This document shows, piece by piece, positions 25,067-32,439 of a stretch of 64,000 bases of DNA. The position numbers and the translations under genes are program-made. Numbering within the stretch: position 1 is the stretch's first letter; the number at the start of each line of letters is the position of its first letter. Below the pieces are notes generated by a model. That model was not told where the DNA came from. It worked only from the letters and a program-made list of their open reading frames with translations, and made no database searches. The DNA is from GCA-002050365 sp964237235. GTDB lineage: Bacteria; Acidobacteriota; Blastocatellia; Pyrinomonadales; Pyrinomonadaceae. The stretch is from assembly GCA_964237235.1 (NCBI GenBank), contig CAXSGY010000001.1:248001-312000 (forward strand), given 5' to 3'.

Positions 25067-25588
25067 TTATGAATCGTATTTGATTAAAGAACGAACGTCG
25101 TAACCGTCGAATTTGGCGCGACCGTTTAAGAAATTCAGTTCGCACAAAAAAAGCAGTCCGACGATTTCGCCGCCGAGTTGTTCGACCAAATCAACGACCG
25201 CTTTCGCCGTTCCGCCGGTCGCCAGCAAATCGTCAACGACGAGAACTTTATGCCCCGTCCCAACCGCGTCCTTGTGCATTTCGAGCGTGTCCGTGCCGTA
25301 TTCCAGTTCGTAGGAGACGGAAACTTTTTCGGCGGGCAGTTTTTTCGGTTTTCTGACCGGCACAAAACCCGCGCCCAAGTGATAGGCAAGCGGCGCGGCG
25401 AAAATAAATCCGCGCGATTCAACGCCGATGACCGTATCAATCTGCTCGCCTTTAAATTCGTCGGCGAGCGCGTTAATCGTTTGCTTTAATCCGTCCGCGT
25501 CTTTCAAAAGCGTCGTGATGTCGTAAAAATTGATGCCTTCCTTCGGAAAATCAGGCACTTCGCGTATCAGTTTTTTTAAATGATCCAT
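25067..25588 (-). CDS. apt: Adenine phosphoribosyltransferase
   Basis: A 173-residue salvage enzyme converting adenine and PRPP to AMP. The PRPP loop VLVVDDLLATGGTA is intact, and IREVPDFPKEGINFYDIT and GVESRGFIF are typical of Apt. The start at 25588 fits the family; the longer frame to 25642 runs into a repeat. The C-terminal end NGRAKFDGYDVRSLIKYDS is normal. It stands downstream of acylphosphatase across a hairpin repeat. Confidence 0.96.
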   Translation of the reverse strand: MDHLKKLIREVPDFPKEGINFYDITTLLKDADGLKQTINALADEFKGEQIDTVIGVESRGFIFAAPLAYHLGAGFVPVRKPKKLPAEKVSVSYELEYGTDTLEMHKDAVGTGHKVLVVDDLLATGGTAKAVVDLVEQLGGEIVGLLFLCELNFLNGRAKFDGYDVRSLIKYDS

Positions 25589-25597
25589 TTTTTTCAG

Positions 25598-25662
25598 TCG
25601 GCAGTGAGCGGTGAGCAGTGAGCGATTATAATTACCGCTCACTGCTCACCGCTCACTTAAAA
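25598..25662. repeat. Hairpin of AGTGAGCGGTGAGC-type tandem units
   Basis: GCAGTGAGCGGTGAGCAGTG on the left and ACCGCTCACTGCTCACCGCT on the right flank a short ATTATAATT centre. It uses the same unit as 20700-20799 and lies between the acylphosphatase stop and the apt start. Confidence 0.85.
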
Positions 25663-25935
25663 CTATTTCTCAATCCTAAACGTCGGATATAAATTGCTCG
25701 GTTCTAAAACTATTTCTTCGAGATGTTCGACCTTTGAAAAAGTCGGTCCGGTCGTTAAATCGTGCTTGAAATTTTCGACCGCTTTTTCATCGCCTTCGGC
25801 AAGCGATTCGACGCGCCCGTCGGCTAAATTTCTGACATAGCCGCGCACCTGATGACGCGCGGCGGCGCGCTGCGTGAAAAATCGAAATCCAACGCCCTGC
25901 ACCAAACCGCTGATAATAAATTTTCGGGCAACCAT
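25663..25935 (-). CDS. acyP: Acylphosphatase
   Basis: A 90-residue enzyme hydrolysing acyl phosphates. The active-site loop GLVQGVGFRFF supplies R19, and GYVRNLADGRVE supplies N37. The length is standard. The ATG at 25935 is chosen because the two codons before it, starting at a TTG, belong to an AATTACGAATT repeat. Confidence 0.95.
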   Translation of the reverse strand: MVARKFIISGLVQGVGFRFFTQRAAARHQVRGYVRNLADGRVESLAEGDEKAVENFKHDLTTGPTFSKVEHLEEIVLEPSNLYPTFRIEK

Positions 25936-26024
25936 AATCAATTACAAATTACGAATTTCAAATTACGAATTTTACGTTGCGAGATTTTAATAAAACAACT
26001 CGTAATTCGTAATTCGTAATTAAT
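25936..26024. repeat. Hairpin of AATTCGTAATTCGTAATT units
   Basis: The AATTACGAATTTCAAATTAC units at the left and AATTCGTAATTCGTAATTAA at the right are inverted copies around about 35 bases. The same family occupies 36079-36207. Confidence 0.85.
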
Positions 26025-26795
26025 CTAACCGAGCGCGTCCAGACAATCTATCAAACTGCGCTGGCGGCAAGTGTAAACGGGCATTCCGCGCATTGTAAAT
26101 TTGCTGGCGGGCGTTTGCCGCAATTCTTCGGCGAGCGCGAGAAAATCCTTCGGTTCGTCGGTTTCAAACGAGAGAATAAATTCCTGTTCGCTGAAGCCGA
26201 AGGCGTGCGTCAGATGAATTTTGATATTCTCGAATTTTTTGCCGACCATAAAATTTTCTTCGACCAGCGCGTCGCGCTCTTCGCCGGTTTTGTTGTTCCA
26301 ATCGCTGTGTTTGGCGCACGGATAAACGAAATGATATTTTTTCGCGCCCGCCTTGACGTGATAGCGGTCTTCCGCGTCGTTCGTTTCGCTCGCCGCGAGA
26401 AACATCATTTTCTTCGTCACCGAAAGATAATTGTCGGTCGTTTCGATAAAGCTACCGAAATCCGTGCGGTACAGTTTCGCCGTCATTTCCTGTATCAAAT
26501 CGAGCGAGTTGCCGATGCGCCAGAGCATCAAATCCGCCTTTGAATCGAAGCCGACCAGCGAATAACTGTAAAGCAGAAGGTCGTCGTCGAAGCTCTCGAA
26601 AATTTGTTGAAATTCCGTTTTAAATTCCTTTTTCGCCGCCGCACCGAGCTTGCGCCAATCCGGGTTGACGCGCAGAAACATAAAATTGACGAACTGTTTT
26701 TCGATTAAAGGAAATTTCTGCGGCGCGCGGTTGTCCGCCACAAGGCGCAAACCGCCCGGCTCGGAAACTTCTTTTTCTGAATCTATTAACTGCAT
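26025..26795 (-). CDS. Chlorite dismutase/HemQ-family protein lacking the usual haem histidine
   Basis: A 256-residue ferredoxin-like dimeric-barrel protein of the Cld family. Family elements are FVNFMFLRVNPDWRKL, YHFVYPCAKHSDWNN, EERDALVEE, GFSEQEFILSFETD and LRQTPASKFTMRGMPVYT. In HemQ the proximal haem His follows MRD/MRE and precedes a xxxGR segment. Here that position is N181 (VEENFMVGKKF). Coproheme decarboxylase or haem-peroxidase activity is therefore doubtful, although the fold is clear. No other haem genes are adjacent. Confidence 0.85.
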   Translation of the reverse strand: MQLIDSEKEVSEPGGLRLVADNRAPQKFPLIEKQFVNFMFLRVNPDWRKLGAAAKKEFKTEFQQIFESFDDDLLLYSYSLVGFDSKADLMLWRIGNSLDLIQEMTAKLYRTDFGSFIETTDNYLSVTKKMMFLAASETNDAEDRYHVKAGAKKYHFVYPCAKHSDWNNKTGEERDALVEENFMVGKKFENIKIHLTHAFGFSEQEFILSFETDEPKDFLALAEELRQTPASKFTMRGMPVYTCRQRSLIDCLDALG

Positions 26796-26952
26796 TTTGC
26801 GTCTTGATTTTCGATTTTGCGAAAAGGCATTCGGAGTCGGCTGAAACGATAAAATTTAACCCGTTTATTGTGCCAATTTTTGCGTTCAATGTCCAAAGCG
26901 CAACGTAAATCAGAATTTTAATTTGCGCGAATTTGCTTCGTTTTTTTCGCAA

Positions 26953-27801
26953 TTAAAAATCTTCGATTAAATGATTGAGCGGCGAATTTCCCGCGCCCAA
27001 AACGGGCGCGCGGCGAATCGCTTCGGTCACGAAACGCTTCGCCGTTTCGACCGCTTCGACTAAATTTTTGCCGAGCGCGAGGTTCGCCGCAATCGCCGCC
27101 GAGAGCGTGCAGCCCGTGCCGTGCGTCGCGCGGGTTTCGATAAAATCCGCTTCAAAAATATGCAAATCATTGCCGGTAAATAAAAAATCCCGCGCCTTTC
27201 CGGTTTCATTCGAGCCTTGCGCCCGGCGATTTGCTCCTTCGTAAAAATGCCCGCCTTTGATTAAGACATTTTTCGCGCCAAGATTTCGCATCACTTTCGC
27301 CGCGCGTTCGATGTCCGTTCTGCTTTCGATTTTTATTTTTGTAATTCTTTCCGCTTCGGGCAGATTCGGCGTAACGATGGCGGCGAGCGGGAAAAGTTTT
27401 TCAATCAAAATTTTCAACGCCGCATCCTCAATCAAATCGAAACCCGAAGTCGAACGAATGACCGGATCAACGACAAAATTCGGCAGATTATTTTCCTTGA
27501 CGAGCCGCGCCACGTCTTCGATAATCTCGCCGGTCGGCAACATTCCTGTTTTCAAAGCCGCAATCTCAAAATCTTCGATCACCGGCTCGATTTGACGGCG
27601 CACGGTTTCCGCCGTTTGATGCGCCGCGCCGAAAACGCCGGTGGTATTTTGAAACGTTATCGACGTGACGGCAGCGGCGGCGAAACAACCGAACGCCGAA
27701 AACGTTCTGGTGTCCGCGACGATGCCCGCGCCGCCCGACGGATCAAGTCCGGCGACGGTCAGACAGACTTTCGGATTCAGATTTTTCGGGTTATTTATCA
27801 T
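26953..27801 (-). CDS. thiD: Hydroxymethylpyrimidine/phosphomethylpyrimidine kinase ThiD
   Basis: A 282-residue ribokinase-family enzyme that phosphorylates HMP and HMP-P for thiamine synthesis. TVAGLDPSGGAGIVADTRTF at the N-terminus, VVDPVIRSTSG, LIKGGHF and the anion hole THGTGCTLSAAIAANLA are typical. Its start overlaps the thiE stop by 11 bases, so thiE-thiD form a coupled unit. A short insert RRAQGSNETGKARD lies before the C-terminal motifs. Confidence 0.96.
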   Translation of the reverse strand: MINNPKNLNPKVCLTVAGLDPSGGAGIVADTRTFSAFGCFAAAAVTSITFQNTTGVFGAAHQTAETVRRQIEPVIEDFEIAALKTGMLPTGEIIEDVARLVKENNLPNFVVDPVIRSTSGFDLIEDAALKILIEKLFPLAAIVTPNLPEAERITKIKIESRTDIERAAKVMRNLGAKNVLIKGGHFYEGANRRAQGSNETGKARDFLFTGNDLHIFEADFIETRATHGTGCTLSAAIAANLALGKNLVEAVETAKRFVTEAIRRAPVLGAGNSPLNHLIEDF

Positions 27802-28453
27802 TTTCCGTCCTCCGAAAATTTGAAAAATCGCGGCGGATTTTTTTCAAATTTTCCGCGTCATTCAAAAATCTAATCGCCGCAAACCCGCTCGCGCCCGTCT
27901 GCAAAACGTCGCGCCAATTTGTTTCGTCAATTCCGCCGAGCGCGATAACCGGAAACGGATTTAATCGTTCGCAAATCGTTTTCAACATTTCGATTCCCTG
28001 CGCCGCGCCTTTGCCGGGCGAGTGAAAAATCGGGCTGAACGCGACAAAATCCGCGCCGTTCGCGCGGGCTTTCTCCGCTGCTTCGAGCGTATGCGCCGAC
28101 GCGCCGACGATAAAATTTTTTGGAAACGCTTGTCTGATAACGTCGGCGGAAATCGAGTTTGAAGTCAGATGAACGCCGTCCGCACCGGCGGCGAGCGCGA
28201 TGTCGGCGCGGTCGTTGATTAAAATTTTAGTTTCCGATTGACCAGCGATTTTTGCGGCTTCGAGCGCGATTTCAAAAACGAACCGCGCCGCTAAGTTTTT
28301 TTCTCTGATTTGGATGAGCGAGATTTTTGTTTGAACGGCAGTTTCGATTAATTTCAAAACAGCGGATTTTTTCGTCTTGAAATTTAAGTCGCTCGTCGTT
28401 CCGTCGGTGATTAAATAAGTCAGAAAGGTTGCGGACGCGTTATTTTTTTTCAC
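27791..28453 (-). CDS. thiE: Thiamine phosphate synthase ThiE
   Basis: A 220-residue TIM-barrel enzyme joining HMP-PP and thiazole phosphate. Present are IQIREKNL, LINDRADIALAAGADGVHL, VGASAHTLEAAEKA, FSPIFHSPGKG and IALGGI. The likely start is GTG at 28453, eight bases after the stop of the small membrane-protein gene; longer frames would overlap that gene. It is followed by thiD. No TPP riboswitch is visible in the present upstream sequence. Confidence 0.93.
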   Translation of the reverse strand: MKKNNASATFLTYLITDGTTSDLNFKTKKSAVLKLIETAVQTKISLIQIREKNLAARFVFEIALEAAKIAGQSETKILINDRADIALAAGADGVHLTSNSISADVIRQAFPKNFIVGASAHTLEAAEKARANGADFVAFSPIFHSPGKGAAQGIEMLKTICERLNPFPVIALGGIDETNWRDVLQTGASGFAAIRFLNDAENLKKIRRDFSNFRRTENDK

Positions 28454-28463
28454 TTTCGGCTCG

Positions 28464-28766
28464 TCATTTTTTCGGCGGGGGTTCTTTGCCTTCGAGCATT
28501 TTAACTGCCCGCTCGAAATGCGCGATTTCCCAAAACGCGATAAACAAATTGAGCAGTCCGAGTCCGCTGATCGCGCCGCGAAACCAGTTTGATGCAATTG
28601 TTTTTTGCAGAATCGGCAAATTCGCCTTCGCCGAAACGAACGCCAACAGAAAATTGTCGCCCCAATCGCCGAGACCGCTAACGCTGACCCACGGCAGAAC
28701 GGTCAGAACGATGCCCGCTTCGAGACACAAGATAACAAAAAAAATGACGGTCAGTTTCGCAACCAT
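28464..28766 (-). CDS. Small two- to three-helix membrane protein
   Basis: A 100-residue protein with hydrophobic segments at about 5-25 and 65-85 and a charged Pro/Lys tail. I do not recognise it. It starts the thiE-thiD transcription unit. Its first nine codons and a few flanking bases are repeated exactly at 32361-32389, the right border of a 3.6-kb segment, so its original promoter probably now lies 3.6 kb away. Confidence 0.72.
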   Translation of the reverse strand: MVAKLTVIFFVILCLEAGIVLTVLPWVSVSGLGDWGDNFLLAFVSAKANLPILQKTIASNWFRGAISGLGLLNLFIAFWEIAHFERAVKMLEGKEPPPKK

Positions 28767-28767
28767 A
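28739..28767. repeat. 29-bp direct repeat, left copy
   Basis: It is identical to 32361-32389. It contains the start codon and first codons of the minus-strand membrane protein (ATGGTTGCGAAACTGACC on the minus strand). Confidence 0.93.
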
Positions 28768-29219
28768 AATTGCTGTTTTTCCTATATTTGCCAAGTTTGA
28801 TTTACTTCGTTTTATTTAGCAAATATCTAACTGGATAATTATAATAGTTATCTTGGGTTTTGTTAAGTTATTCACAGTTGGCATACAAACCGCACACAAA
28901 GATTTATTCATTTTCTTTAATCAATTCCGGCGAATTGTTTTCAGGTATCTTTACGAATTTGCTAATTTTAGACGAGTCTTTTTCTCAGAATGGTAAGTTG
29001 AAACCATTTTAATAACGCGGCGATAATGTTAGAGAAAACGCTCGTTTTTGAGACAAATTTTTGATTTTTTATCATAACAGTCACAAACTTAATAAAATTA
29101 CTTTTAATAAAAGAGTTTGCTTGTCACGAACGCCCTTCATTTTTTTGATTGACTGAGAGCCGACTATTCATTTATTTTCTATAAATATATGTAGTAACGC
29201 GCTCATAAGGAGACTAATT
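28768..29219. other. AT-rich flank without genes
   Basis: About 450 bases rich in A/T with no coding frame. A loose promoter-like pair, GACTGA and TATAAATATATG, lies 30-70 bases before the gene, followed by an AAGGAG ribosome site at about 29207. Confidence 0.5.
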
Positions 29220-32200
29220 ATGCTTTCATTACCTTTTCAAAAATCAAATACGTTTCGTATATTGTTTTTTTCAATAACCGTCCTGATTATCAATATCTGT
29301 GGCGGGCGGGCAGTGATTGGCAAAGTTCGTCTGGACAGCACTTTTGTTCCCGTCTTGGGTATGCGTACCTACGGATTGAGTTCCGCTCTGGTTCTGCCCG
29401 ACGGGAAGCTGGTTGTTGTCCGTTTATCAAGCCAGGATATTCTGGGCGACGAGCAATACAAAGTGACGAGACTCAATGCGGACGGCAGCGTTGACCGGAT
29501 TTTCGATTCCGTCGTGTTGAGCCGCGGCGACGCGCAGCTTTCCTTACAGTCAAACGGCAAGATTCTGGTTCGTTTTTCCAATATTATTACCAACGGACAA
29601 AATCGCGGCGGCTTAGTTCGATTGAACGCCGACGGAACGCTGGATACGTCTTTTAATCCCGTCGGGATATTGTATGCCGGAGGTTGCGCTATTCAACCGG
29701 ACGGCAAGATTATTGTCGGCACGCTTTATTATGATCAGAATGATGGTCTTAATCGCGGTGGAACATTTCGCTTAAACGCGGACGGAAGCCGCGACCAATC
29801 CTTTACACCTTTCACCTACTTCAATGCCCCACCGCCGACAGTCGTCACGCTTCAGCCCGATGGTAAAATTCTCGTCGGCTTCGGTCAGTATTCGTCTGCC
29901 AGAATCGAAAGACTCAACGCCGATGGAACAAGAGACGTTGCTTTCAGCAATAATCTTCCATCTTCCTCCGGCTCAGGGGCGTTATATTCTACGACTTCAA
30001 TAATCATCCAATCGGACGGCAGCATTATCGTCGGCGGCGCGGGCGTTATGCGGCTGTATAGTAACGGGATGCGCGATTTTGACTTTCCGGCTTATGCAAC
30101 TTACAGCAGTTATAATGTTTACGGAATGATCCTCCAACCCGACGGAAAAATTTTGATCGGCGGCACCGGCGGGTATAATTTCAGCAACATCCCGCCGCCA
30201 TTGAAAAAACGCCTGACCAGAATCAACGCCGACGGAACGCAGGATATGACTTTCGATGCCATGACCAGCGAAAGCTTCGGTTATGACGCGCTGATTCCGC
30301 TGGCACTTCGACCGGACGGGCGCATTCTCGTGAGCTATGGTTTCTCGAACACCAGCGTCGCCCGCGAGGGTTTTATGACCTTGAATGCAAACGGAACGCT
30401 CGACCAGAGTTTTTCGCCCGATTTAGGCTTGGTCAGCGGAACGGTCACGCACTTAAAGGCGCAACCCGACGGAAAAATTTTAATGGCGGGCTTTTTCGTG
30501 CGGGTTAATGATTTTCCTACCCTCTCATTCGCCCGTCTGAATCCGGACGGAAGCACCGACACCGATTTCAGCTTTACCGCACCGATTACTAACACGGCTC
30601 AAGGGGTCAGTTTCATATATGCGGCAATCGCTTTTCAAGCCGACGGAAAAATTTTAATCGGCGGAAATTTCAGATTTAACAATCAGGAAAACTACGGGGT
30701 CTTTCGGCTTAATCAAAATGGAAGCCTCGATTCGTCATTTACGCCGCTGACTTTTACTTATCCAACAACCTATCAATTTGCCCAAGTCAACTCCTTAGCC
30801 GTGCAAGCCGACGGAAAAATTTTGGTGGGCGGAAATTTTCAAAACTACGGAAACTCCGGGCGCAATTATCTGGTGCGGCTGAATACGGACGGCTCGGTTG
30901 ACGCTTCGTATGACGCAACGGCTACCATCATCGGTCAAATGTTTGTTCAGCCCGGCGGAAAAATACTCGTTTCCGGCACGCTAACGGTCAACGGTATCAC
31001 TAAAACGAATCCGCGCCTGAACACGGACGGCACGATTGACCCGACCTTTAATATGCCGACCGATGTCGGTTCGATCTTCGCCGTCGCGCCGGACGGCAAA
31101 GTGGCGACCGCCGGTTCGTTTCCATACGGTAAAACTTCGGTATACTATGTTTTCCGCCTGAACGCGGACGGCAGCCGTGATCCATCTTTCGTCCCGCAAC
31201 GATTTTTCGAGAGCATCTACAATATTGTTTTCCAAAACGATGGACGGATCATTGTCAGTGTAGCCTCCTCATTAGTCCGACTGGACGGATCGAACAGAGT
31301 CCAGACGTTGCTGCAAAACGTCTTTAATGTCAGAGCATTACTCGTCACATCGGATGATAAACTAATTGTCGGCGGACAGTTTAGTGCAGTGGCGGGGGCG
31401 AGAAGAACCGGCATTGCCCGGATTTTGCTGAATGCCAACGACGTTGATTTCGACGGCGACGGGCGAGCGGACGTTTCCGTGTTTCGTCCGTCAGACGGCA
31501 TCTGGTATCTGCTTAATTCGCAATCGGGTTTTGATGAGCGGCAATTTGGAGCCGCGGGCGATAAGCTGGTTCCCGCTGATTATGACAGCGACGGCAAAAC
31601 CGATGTCGCCGTATATCGTGACGGTATTTGGTATCTACAACGCTCAACGTTAGGGTTTACTGCCGTGCAGTTCGGCGAACCGACAGATATTCCTGTTCCC
31701 GCCGACTTTGACGCGGACGGTAAAGATGACATTGCCGTTTATCGCCCGTCAAACGGCACTTGGTTTATTCAAAAAAGTCAGCTCGGATTTACCGCCGTTC
31801 AGTTCGGTTTGAGCGAAGACAAACCCGTCGCGGCAGATTTTGACGGCGACGGCAAGGCTGATTACGCGGTGTTTCGACCGTCAACCGGCACTTGGTATGT
31901 GCAGCAAAGTCGTGATGGATTTACCGGGTTACAGTTTGGTTCGACAGAGGACAAGGTGGTAGCCGCCGATTACGACGGTGATGGAAAGGCGGACTTCGGA
32001 GTGTTTCGCCCGTCAAACGGATTCTGGTATATACAACGTTCACAACTAGGATTTACGAGTATTCAATTTGGAATTTCAACCGACATTCCTGTTCCAGCGG
32101 ATTATGATGGCGACGGAAAAACCGACATCGGAGTCTATCGCAATGACACTTGGTTGATTCAACGTTCGACATCCGGTTTTACCGGAGTTCAGTTTGGAGG

Positions 32201-32240
32201 AACAGGTGATAAACCTATACCGACTAGTTATGTTTGTTGA
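29220..32240 (+). CDS. Secreted delta-60 (DUF5122) propeller protein with six-unit FG-GAP-like tail
   Basis: A 1006-residue exported protein with a signal peptide at about 1-35. Residues ~40-730 contain about 13 delta-60 (DUF5122) repeats of the type QPDGKILVGG ... RLNADGSxDxSF, which form beta-propellers. The last ~270 residues are six units with DYDGDGKTD-type loops, RPSNGTWYI and QFG, the same module as at 16091 and 18247. A host-surface or matrix role is an inference. It is the only gene in a segment flanked by 29-bp direct repeats. Confidence 0.88.
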   Translation: MLSLPFQKSNTFRILFFSITVLIINICGGRAVIGKVRLDSTFVPVLGMRTYGLSSALVLPDGKLVVVRLSSQDILGDEQYKVTRLNADGSVDRIFDSVVLSRGDAQLSLQSNGKILVRFSNIITNGQNRGGLVRLNADGTLDTSFNPVGILYAGGCAIQPDGKIIVGTLYYDQNDGLNRGGTFRLNADGSRDQSFTPFTYFNAPPPTVVTLQPDGKILVGFGQYSSARIERLNADGTRDVAFSNNLPSSSGSGALYSTTSIIIQSDGSIIVGGAGVMRLYSNGMRDFDFPAYATYSSYNVYGMILQPDGKILIGGTGGYNFSNIPPPLKKRLTRINADGTQDMTFDAMTSESFGYDALIPLALRPDGRILVSYGFSNTSVAREGFMTLNANGTLDQSFSPDLGLVSGTVTHLKAQPDGKILMAGFFVRVNDFPTLSFARLNPDGSTDTDFSFTAPITNTAQGVSFIYAAIAFQADGKILIGGNFRFNNQENYGVFRLNQNGSLDSSFTPLTFTYPTTYQFAQVNSLAVQADGKILVGGNFQNYGNSGRNYLVRLNTDGSVDASYDATATIIGQMFVQPGGKILVSGTLTVNGITKTNPRLNTDGTIDPTFNMPTDVGSIFAVAPDGKVATAGSFPYGKTSVYYVFRLNADGSRDPSFVPQRFFESIYNIVFQNDGRIIVSVASSLVRLDGSNRVQTLLQNVFNVRALLVTSDDKLIVGGQFSAVAGARRTGIARILLNANDVDFDGDGRADVSVFRPSDGIWYLLNSQSGFDERQFGAAGDKLVPADYDSDGKTDVAVYRDGIWYLQRSTLGFTAVQFGEPTDIPVPADFDADGKDDIAVYRPSNGTWFIQKSQLGFTAVQFGLSEDKPVAADFDGDGKADYAVFRPSTGTWYVQQSRDGFTGLQFGSTEDKVVAADYDGDGKADFGVFRPSNGFWYIQRSQLGFTSIQFGISTDIPVPADYDGDGKTDIGVYRNDTWLIQRSTSGFTGVQFGGTGDKPIPTSYVC

Positions 32241-32360
32241 ATAAATATACAGAACAAAAAATTAGCAGTCTCTCGCCATAAAAACTACAGGCTTTGACAC
32301 TAAAAGTGTTTCATAAAGGCACGGGTATTTATTAGTCTTATTTTTTTAAAATGTGCGAAT

Positions 32361-32389
32361 AAAAAATGACGGTCAGTTTCGCAACCATA
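32361..32389. repeat. 29-bp direct repeat, right copy
   Basis: Exact copy of 28739-28767. The sequence beyond it (32390-32439) is likely the former upstream region of the gene at 28464. Confidence 0.93.
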
Positions 32390-32439
32390 CCGTCAAATTA
32401 TTTCTTTAATTTTCCGCAGATAAACAACCGGAATTCGTT

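Larger units (their letters stand above)
28768..32389. mobile_element. 3.6-kb segment bounded by 29-bp direct repeats
   Basis: The segment lies between two exact 29-base copies and carries one plus-strand gene (29220-32240) plus long AT-rich flanks. There is no transposase, integrase or terminal inverted repeat. One copy of the repeat is the natural 5' end of the gene at 28464, so the other copy marks a duplication made when the segment was inserted. The mechanism is unknown. Confidence 0.6.

Noticed and set aside
20700..26024. Short repeated units that could suggest a CRISPR array
   Set aside because: Units are contiguous or folded back, spacers are absent, and no cas gene is in the window.
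28454..29219. TPP riboswitch for thiE-thiD
   Set aside because: I found no CTGAGA or ACCTGA core either here or beyond the right copy of the 29-bp repeat.
28768..32389. Classical insertion sequence or integron cassette
   Set aside because: No transposase, integrase, terminal inverted repeats or attC-like site is visible; only the 29-bp direct repeats support insertion.
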